Part shown: positions 21,119 through 25,813 of the stretch, piece by piece
Position numbering within the stretch: position 1 is the first letter of the stretch
Layout of the letters: every line of letters begins with the position of its first letter
NCBI GenBank assembly: GCA_023457295.1
Contig: JAEWLZ010000112.1
Span: 1-25,813, forward strand
DNA length: 25,813 nt
Direction: 5' to 3'
Source of the DNA: Cyanobacteria bacterium OH_PDB_112
GTDB lineage: Bacteria > Cyanobacteriota > Vampirovibrionia > Gastranaerophilales > CAJFVJ01
Program-made: the position numbers and the translations under genes
The notes under the pieces: model-generated
What the model saw: the letters and a program-made list of their open reading frames with translations, nothing else
Database searches by the model: none
What the model was told of the DNA's origin: nothing

Positions 21119-21268
21119 TTACTTATTTAAAGATATCCACTTATCTTGTCCGTATTGAGTTATTTTAACTATAAGCGGCTGATTATGGGCAACTTCAGAA
21201 TTTTTGGATTTAACACTCTTTAAATTAGCTGGTGTGGCTACTTTACTAAAAGGTCTTACTTTCATCAT
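21119..21268 (-). CDS. Small gene, 49 aa, possibly Phd/YefM-like
   Basis: A 50-codon frame starting MMKVRPFSKVATPANLKSVK and ending YGQDKWISLNK. It starts 32 bp after the tsaD stop on the same strand and ends 2 bp before the convergent sigma-factor stop, filling the gap exactly, as the other convergent pairs here do. The start is either of two adjacent ATGs (21268, 21265); only a weak AGAAG precedes them. The pattern S-x-A-x-x-NL ... QPLIVKITQYG loosely recalls Phd/YefM antitoxins, but it is short and no toxin is adjacent. I treat it as a probable real gene of unknown function. Confidence 0.5.
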   Translation of the reverse strand: MMKVRPFSKVATPANLKSVKSKNSEVAHNQPLIVKITQYGQDKWISLNK

Positions 21269-21300
21269 CTTCTAAGTTATACCTTTTTTACAAAACTCTT

Positions 21301-22341
21301 TTAAGCCCTGGAAAATACTTCGGCATCCATATCAGATGAAACATCAGCGGCAAAATAAGCGGCTGAAGCAATCATTGCAGCATTATCGGTACAAAATTTC
21401 ATTTTAGGCGCAAAAACCTCATAACCTTGAGATTCAAGTTCAAAAAATTTTCGCCTTATTTCAGAATTTGCCGCGACTCCTCCTGCAAGAGCAAGTGTTT
21501 TAATTCCATGCATTTTTGCCACTGCAAGAGTTTTTTTCAAAAGTACCTTGGTTACTGATTCCTGAAAACTTGCCGCAATATCGGCTTTTGGCAATTCACC
21601 TTCTTTTTCTAAGGACTGAATAAGTCTTAAAACAGCTGTTTTTAACCCGCTGAAACTAAAATCGAATTCTCCGACTTTTGCTTCAGTAAATTTGAAACGA
21701 TTTTTGTCTCCCAATTGAGCAAGCTTATCCAAATTCGGACCTCCGGGATATTCAATACCCATAAGCCTTGCAACTTTATCATAAGTTTCTCCGACCGCAT
21801 CATCAATTGTTTCACCTATTATTTGCTGATTTTCATAAGAATCAATTTTAATAATTTGAGTATGTCCGCCTGACACCAAAAGCGTAACGAAAGGAGGTTT
21901 TAAATCTGTATCAATATAATTTGCGCAAACATGTCCTTTAAGGTGATTCACTGCCAAAAAAGGTTTATCATAAGCCAAGCTCAAGGCTTTTGCGGCATTA
22001 AAGCCTACCAAAAGAGCTCCGACAAGACCCGGTCCTTGCGTTGATGCAACGGCATCAATTTGCGAAAAGTCAATCCCTGATTGGCTAACAGCTTCATCAA
22101 TAACAAGATTTATAGCCTCAAGATGTTCTCTTGCGGCAACTTCAGGAACAACTCCTCCAAACTGCTTGTGAGTTTTAATTTGAGTTGCGACAACATTAGA
22201 TAAAACCTCTCTGCCATTTTTTACAACAGCGCAAGCCGTTTCATCGCAGCTTGTTTCTATTGCCAAAATAATTGTGTCTTTAAGGCTTTTACTTCCAAAA
22301 ATTATTTTTTTGCCGCTCAAAGGCGCAGTAAATTCTTTCAT
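21301..22341 (-). CDS. tsaD: tRNA N6-threonylcarbamoyladenosine transferase TsaD
   Basis: 346 residues. Transfers the threonylcarbamoyl group to A37 of ANN-decoding tRNAs, with TsaB/TsaE. ASKHA fold: ILAIETSCDETA (25-36), metal-binding H133 and H137 in NHLKGH, LLVSGGHTQI, GPNLDKLA, FSFSGLKTAV, ALAGGVAANSEIR, and the third ligand Asp in FCTDNAAMIA. There is an N-terminal extension of about 22 residues compared with E. coli. No ATG lies nearer the core; a TTG at codon 26 is possible but less likely. No RBS is visible, and TATTAT sits 7 nt before the ATG. It lies 24 bp after spoIID and is followed by the small gene. Confidence 0.95.
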   Translation of the reverse strand: MKEFTAPLSGKKIIFGSKSLKDTIILAIETSCDETACAVVKNGREVLSNVVATQIKTHKQFGGVVPEVAAREHLEAINLVIDEAVSQSGIDFSQIDAVASTQGPGLVGALLVGFNAAKALSLAYDKPFLAVNHLKGHVCANYIDTDLKPPFVTLLVSGGHTQIIKIDSYENQQIIGETIDDAVGETYDKVARLMGIEYPGGPNLDKLAQLGDKNRFKFTEAKVGEFDFSFSGLKTAVLRLIQSLEKEGELPKADIAASFQESVTKVLLKKTLAVAKMHGIKTLALAGGVAANSEIRRKFFELESQGYEVFAPKMKFCTDNAAMIASAAYFAADVSSDMDAEVFSRA

Positions 22342-22365
22342 AGTAAATATAATACTACGAAAATT

Positions 22366-23232
22366 TTAATTGCTCTTCAGCGTACCTAGAGCGACATCGC
22401 GATAAAAATAATTTAAAATCTGATAAGCGTTGTAGCCGTTTTTGGCAAGAAAATTTGCGCCGTATTGGCTTAAACCTACACCATGCCCTTTTCGCCCTAT
22501 TTCATCATCATAAGAAGGTACTGAATGAATATAAGGCAATTCTCTATTCCAAACTTCTGAGGCAAGACGTGTTTTCCCTCCTGCTGAAGCACAATAACTC
22601 GCATTTATAATTTTTCCGTTATAAACAAGAACTTTTCCTTTTGTTTCCAAAACAGCTTTATTTGTCTTTTCTTTTTCGGCAGAAGCTCCGTTATAGACTT
22701 GATCTTCGGCAGTATCCTTTAAATCATAACCAAAGAAAATTCTTTTACCCAAATTTGCCAAAGTATAACTTCTTGCGGCTATTGCTTGAGCTTTTAGAGC
22801 TTCTATATCCCATGATGCCGGCATTTCTGAGGGAACAACGCCCAAAAGATAATCTTCCAATCCAACGTCATTAATTATGGTAAGCCCCTCATCAGTTTTT
22901 TTAATTATAAGATTTCCTCTGTACCATTTTTCTTTTGTAGAAACAAATCCGTTAACTCCCGGTGTTATAATAAGGTAATCCGTGCCTGTATTATAAAATC
23001 TTCGGTCACTTAGTCTTATTGCAATTCCACGTCTTGAATCTTTTATGTCATAACGGCACATTTCTTTTACCGGCAAAAGAACCCTTCCGGTATTTCCGTC
23101 TATTGCTTGCCCGGCTTCTGAAACCGCCAAATAAGAACTTCTTTCGTCATTAATTAATCCTATTGTAAGAGCGTGACTGCTATTTTGGCAGAATGCGAAA
23201 ATTAATAAAACTATTAATAACCTTAATCTCAT
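22366..23232 (-). CDS. SpoIID/LytB-domain protein (lytic transglycosylase-like)
   Basis: 288 residues, with a signal peptide at 1-21 (MRLRLLIVLLIFAFCQNSSHA) and no other TM. SpoIID is a peptidoglycan lytic transglycosylase in sporulation; homologues occur in non-sporulating bacteria, including cyanobacteria, so no sporulation is implied. The core spans about 105-285: DYLLGVVPSEMPASW with the likely catalytic E136, ALKAQAIAARSYTLAN, VYNG, YCASAGGKT, and KGHGVGLSQYGANFLAKNGYN. No RBS is visible, and TAAAAT lies 7 nt before the ATG. It lies 24 bp upstream of tsaD, in the grx-spoIID-tsaD run. The role here is probably cell-wall remodelling. Confidence 0.9.
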   Translation of the reverse strand: MRLRLLIVLLIFAFCQNSSHALTIGLINDERSSYLAVSEAGQAIDGNTGRVLLPVKEMCRYDIKDSRRGIAIRLSDRRFYNTGTDYLIITPGVNGFVSTKEKWYRGNLIIKKTDEGLTIINDVGLEDYLLGVVPSEMPASWDIEALKAQAIAARSYTLANLGKRIFFGYDLKDTAEDQVYNGASAEKEKTNKAVLETKGKVLVYNGKIINASYCASAGGKTRLASEVWNRELPYIHSVPSYDDEIGRKGHGVGLSQYGANFLAKNGYNAYQILNYFYRDVALGTLKSN

Positions 23233-23239
23233 AAATACT

Positions 23240-23270
23240 ATTTTAGCTGCTTTTAATATTTGAACATCAA
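23240..23270 (-). promoter_or_regulatory. Possible leaderless promoter of spoIID
   Basis: On the minus strand TTGATG (23265-23270), a 19-bp spacer, TAAAAT (23240-23245), then exactly 7 nt to the ATG at 23232. Transcription would begin at or near the start codon. Confidence 0.35.
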
Positions 23271-23287
23271 CTAAAATATGTATAGAA

Positions 23288-23542
23288 TTACTTTAATAAC
23301 TCAGCCAATTCTCCGGAACGGCGAAGTTCAAAAAGATCATCACTGCCTCCGATAAATTTGTCATTAATAAAAATCTGAGGAACAGTACTGCGGCCTGTTC
23401 TTTCATAAAGCTCATCAATTAAATTGTCTTCATCATCTGTAATATCAATTTCATCAAAATCTTGTACAAGCTCTGTTAAAAGCAATTTTGCTCTTTTACA
23501 ATACGGACAATAATTTGTTGTATAAATTTCAATTTTTGCCAT
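23288..23542 (-). CDS. grxC: Glutaredoxin 3-type
   Basis: 84 residues, full length. A dithiol glutaredoxin for glutathione-dependent disulfide reduction in the cytosol. Active site CPYC (C12, C15) after IYTTNY, cis-Pro motif TVPQIF (53-58), and the GSH-binding GGSDDLFEL (65-73) are all present. A strong RBS (AAGGAGG) lies 8 nt before the ATG. Spacing to spoIID is 55 bp, so they may share a transcript. No glutathione biosynthesis genes are in the window. Confidence 0.95.
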   Translation of the reverse strand: MAKIEIYTTNYCPYCKRAKLLLTELVQDFDEIDITDDEDNLIDELYERTGRSTVPQIFINDKFIGGSDDLFELRRSGELAELLK

Positions 23543-23653
23543 AATGAAGCCTCCTTAAGTCTTTAATTCATTAACTTTAACATATAAGACATTTATTTCA
23601 TCGGAAATTAATCTAATATTTATTATTTAAATTTCTTTATAAGTATATAAAAT

Positions 23654-23699
23654 TATGCCGAAAGCACGTATAATAGACGAAGGAATAGTTTACGGCATA
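23654..23699. promoter_or_regulatory. Inverted repeat upstream of the DUF1822 operon
   Basis: TATGCCG (23654-23660) and CGGCATA (23693-23699) form a perfect 7-bp inverted repeat with 32 bp between, just before the RBS of the 23717 gene. The spacer contains TATAAT (23669-23674) but no good -35 at the right distance. It could be an operator or an RNA stem. Confidence 0.4.
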
Positions 23700-23720
23700 C
23701 AACAAAAGGATAGGATTTGA
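23655..23720 (+). other. Possible 21-codon upstream ORF overlapping the TTG start
   Basis: ATG at 23655 opens a 21-codon frame (MPKARIIDEGIVYGIQQKDR, then I) whose TGA (23718-23720) overlaps the TTG start at 23717 in the form TTGA. This suggests possible translational coupling. There is no RBS before the ATG, and the frame may be accidental. Confidence 0.2.
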
Positions 23721-25084
23721 CACAGGCAATAATAACAAAAAACGCCAAAATGGTCGCCGACAATATCATTGTAGGCATAGAAGACGCTGTTTTGAGAAAA
23801 AGGCTCTTTATTTATGCAAATGTGGTTGAATCCATAGCTGATTATATGTCAACGGTAGGTTTTTCGATTTCTACAAAAAGCAGTCTTTATAAACTTTTGC
23901 CGATTTCGCAAAATTTCGATATAGCTGATTTTTATTTAAGCAATGCAAGAATTGATGTAAGAATTGTCGATAACGTTACAAATGCGGTTTTAGTTCCTAA
24001 AACTCATAAAGAATACGGGATTGAACCTGATATTTATATTGCCGCAAAAGTTGATGACATGTTAAAAAGTATTGATATAGTTGGATTTATTCCAACAGAA
24101 CAAATTATTTTTGATAAAGAAATTCAAAATTTTTATATATTAAATATTAAAAAATTTATTCCCTTGGACAAATTTAAACAGCTTTCACACTCAATTCAAA
24201 CCAAAAAATATGAAATGGAAATTTCCGAAAAAGAAATTTTTCAGCTTCTTCAAAGACTTGAAGAAAATAATTTGTCCGAAAAATCAAAAATTATGCTTTT
24301 ACAAAGCTTACTTGCCAATCCTCCTTTTGTAAAAAAACTAAATCTTTTACAAAAAATTGACACCATAGCAAAAAGTCTTTCCGATATGCCTGATTTACTG
24401 GATGAATTCGCGCCTGTTTTTGTTCAAGATTTTGCAGATGATGACCTTGGAGGAATGGATAATATTGAAGAAGTAGAAATTTTTGGGGATGAACAAGTTA
24501 TAGAAATTCCTAAAGAAAAAGTTGATGAAGCCCTTGATGAACTTAATCCTGATTTTGGCAAAAGCGATTTTGAGCCTATTTTCCCAAAACAGGAAAACAA
24601 ACCTCTGTTTTTACATGTTTTGGCTATTATTTTGGCAGGAGCAATTCTCATCGGAATAGGATTAAATAAAAAAGAATCTTCAAAAATAGCAGAAAATTTA
24701 AAAACAACAAATACACTTCAAAATGCAATTATTCCAACTATCAACCAAGATGTTCAAAACCTTGCCTGGGGAGTTTCTCCTGAAATATCAGCAAACAAAG
24801 AATTTATAAATTATCTAAACAACTCAGGACAAATTATAAAAGACGAATTATCCAAAAAAATTCGCATAACCGAAGAAGCTCCTTCAGAAAAAGAAATTAA
24901 AGCGGCAGTAGTTTTTGATAATAATGCACATTTCAAGTCATGTGTAATAAAAAAATCCAGCGGCTCTAAAGAAATAGATAATAAAACAACTGAAGTAATT
25001 CAAAAAATATTTGAAGAAAATCCGTCTGAAAATATTCGGACATCCGAACCATTTATCCGAACGGTTCTTGTTATAAAATTATAG
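23717..25084 (+). CDS. DUF1822-like cytosolic domain + TM helix + TonB C-terminal-like domain
   Basis: 455 residues. Residues about 20-150 resemble DUF1822, known chiefly from cyanobacteria: LRKRLFIYANVVESIADYMSTVGF, then a DIADFYLSNARIDVRIV segment and GFIPTEQI. Residues 165-295 are helical and acidic. One TM helix at about 297-317. Residues about 395-455 look like a TonB C-terminal (energy-transducing) fold: KAAVVFDNNAHFKSCVIKKSSGSKEID and RTVLVIKL, with the SSG and D that recur in the family. The start is TTG, with AAAGGA 6 nt upstream; an internal ATG at codon 12 is possible. It heads an operon with a sigma region-4-like protein (23 bp gap) and a zinc-ribbon protein. It looks like a membrane signalling or anchoring protein. 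Function is inferred only. Confidence 0.65.
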   Translation: MTQAIITKNAKMVADNIIVGIEDAVLRKRLFIYANVVESIADYMSTVGFSISTKSSLYKLLPISQNFDIADFYLSNARIDVRIVDNVTNAVLVPKTHKEYGIEPDIYIAAKVDDMLKSIDIVGFIPTEQIIFDKEIQNFYILNIKKFIPLDKFKQLSHSIQTKKYEMEISEKEIFQLLQRLEENNLSEKSKIMLLQSLLANPPFVKKLNLLQKIDTIAKSLSDMPDLLDEFAPVFVQDFADDDLGGMDNIEEVEIFGDEQVIEIPKEKVDEALDELNPDFGKSDFEPIFPKQENKPLFLHVLAIILAGAILIGIGLNKKESSKIAENLKTTNTLQNAIIPTINQDVQNLAWGVSPEISANKEFINYLNNSGQIIKDELSKKIRITEEAPSEKEIKAAVVFDNNAHFKSCVIKKSSGSKEIDNKTTEVIQKIFEENPSENIRTSEPFIRTVLVIKL

Positions 25085-25107
25085 TCAACAAATTCAAGGA
25101 AAGGCCA

Positions 25108-25656
25108 ATGACCATAAAAGCCGAACAAAAAGAACTAATAGAAAACGTCATAAAAAGAAACTCTCATTACAAAGGAAATGAGGAACTTTTTAATATTTTT
25201 TATGATGAAGTTTTTCATCGTATACGAAATACACTTGAAATGCTGGGAGATAAACTCCCGCCTCAAAGCTATCTTGAAAAAGTTGTGCAAAAATCTATTT
25301 TATTTGTCTTAAAAGATAAAAAACGTCTAAGCACAAAAGTCTTTGATGATGAATCTCCCATTGAAAATTTACTTTCATTCAATATCGATGCAAAAGGCGA
25401 CATTATTTTTAATATTCCTTATCCGACTTCTGAAAGAGAAAAAATATCAGTAGTTCATGACCAGTTGAGAATAATCATCAACAATCTTTACAGACTTAAT
25501 GAAAATGAACCCGAAAAAAAATTTTTGAGACTTTTTGAATTAAAATATAACCAAAATTTAAAACTTGACGATTTGGCTTATCAAATGGATTTATCCGAAG
25601 CACAAACCGCCCAAAGAATTTTTGAGCTATTAGGCAAGCTCAGTGACTATTACTAG
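25108..25656 (+). CDS. Small protein with sigma region 4-like HTH
   Basis: 182 residues, soluble. The C-terminal part (about 135-182; KKFLRLFELKYNQNLKLDDLAYQMDLSEAQTAQRIFELLGKL) has the spacing of a sigma-70 region 4 or related HTH: a first helix, LKLDDLAYQMDLS, then a recognition helix. The N-terminal part (1-70) is helical, and residues 80-110 form a linker. No clear region 2 is visible. It could be a divergent sigma factor or a DNA-binding regulator. AAGGCC with ATG 3 nt on is a weak RBS. It lies 23 bp after the DUF1822 gene and 10 bp before the zinc-ribbon gene. Confidence 0.5.
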   Translation: MTIKAEQKELIENVIKRNSHYKGNEELFNIFYDEVFHRIRNTLEMLGDKLPPQSYLEKVVQKSILFVLKDKKRLSTKVFDDESPIENLLSFNIDAKGDIIFNIPYPTSEREKISVVHDQLRIIINNLYRLNENEPEKKFLRLFELKYNQNLKLDDLAYQMDLSEAQTAQRIFELLGKLSDYY

Positions 25657-25666
25657 AGGTAACCGA

Positions 25667-25813
25667 ATGATTTGTCCAAAATGCAAAACAGAAAACGCTA
25701 AAGATGCAATATTTTGTGCCCACTGCGGTTACAAACTCAAAGTCGTCTGTCCAAAATGCAAAATGACAAACAACTTAAAAGCTCAAAGATGCTCAAACTG
25801 CGGACTTAGACTA
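25667..25813 (+). CDS. Double zinc-ribbon protein, N-terminal part
   Basis: The first 49 codons of a gene that runs off the right edge. Two CxxC...CxxC zinc ribbons: CPKC (3-6) with CAHC (17-20), and CPKC (27-30) with CSNC (42-45). It starts MICPKCKTENAKDAIFCAHC, the double zinc-ribbon (DZR) pattern often placed at the N-terminus of membrane or signalling proteins. The RBS GAGGT is 6 nt from the ATG. It is third in the DUF1822 operon. What follows is outside the window. Confidence 0.85.
   Translation, partial: MICPKCKTENAKDAIFCAHCGYKLKVVCPKCKMTNNLKAQRCSNCGLRL

Noticed and set aside
22366..23232. Evidence of sporulation from spoIID
   Set aside because: SpoIID/LytB domains are widespread in non-sporulating bacteria and no other sporulation gene is present.
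23543..23716. A further gene in the 174-bp grx/DUF1822 intergenic region
   Set aside because: Only the short 21-codon frame is open; no RBS-led longer frame on either strand.
1..25813. CRISPR array, prophage, IS element, tRNA or rRNA
   Set aside because: I saw no spaced direct repeats, transposase or integrase motifs, cloverleaf or rRNA signatures on either strand.

Overview
The window is a compact, AT-rich, gene-dense piece of bacterial chromosome with no rRNA, tRNA, CRISPR, IS element or prophage that I can recognise. The most likely source is a non-photosynthetic relative of the Cyanobacteria, of the Melainabacteria/Vampirovibrionia type such as gut Gastranaerophilales. This is an inference. 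It rests on low GC, a DUF1822-like protein (a family known mainly from cyanobacteria), several lineage-type orphan membrane proteins, and a mix of housekeeping genes that fits no common Firmicute or Proteobacterium.

Layout. 1-5100 (mostly minus): the 5' end of rplU with a clear promoter and a GC-rich structured leader; a degenerate response regulator cotranscribed with a GH57 glycosidase; two orphan proteins, one multi-pass membrane and one glycine-zipper with an acidic tail. 5286-10626: an orphan acidic protein, a class II aldolase, a formyltransferase/crcB pair, a small membrane protein, tdk, ychF and neuA. 10737-12859: a trpD-like gene with altered active-site motifs, overlapping by 28 bp an Fe-S protein of the 2-hydroxyacyl-CoA dehydratase/activase superfamily. 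12953-15859: a 968-residue orphan protein built from repeated membrane modules. 15856-18890 (minus): the pgpH-ybeY-dgkA operon. 19007-20377 (minus): a MerR/HspR-type regulator and a tandem universal stress protein. 20505-21116: a short sigma-70-like factor with a TTG start. 21119-23542 (minus): grx, spoIID, tsaD and a 49-codon small gene. 23717-end (plus): a DUF1822-TM-TonB_C-like protein (TTG start), a small sigma region-4-like protein, and the start of a double zinc-ribbon protein.

Organisation. Five tail-to-tail gene pairs end within -4 to +2 bp of each other, three of them with stop codons sharing the same 4 bp, so there is no room for intrinsic terminators between them. Several genes have good Shine-Dalgarno sites. 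Five others (aldolase, trpD, usp, tsaD, spoIID) lack one and have a -10-like hexamer 6-7 nt before the ATG, which suggests leaderless transcripts.

Most worth following up: the repeat-built 968-residue membrane protein; the DUF1822/TonB-like/sigma-like/zinc-ribbon operon; the 12-bp perfect palindrome around the pgpH -10 and RBS; the rplU leader; and the TrpD variant coupled to an Fe-S protein. All function calls come from reading motifs by eye; no database search was run.
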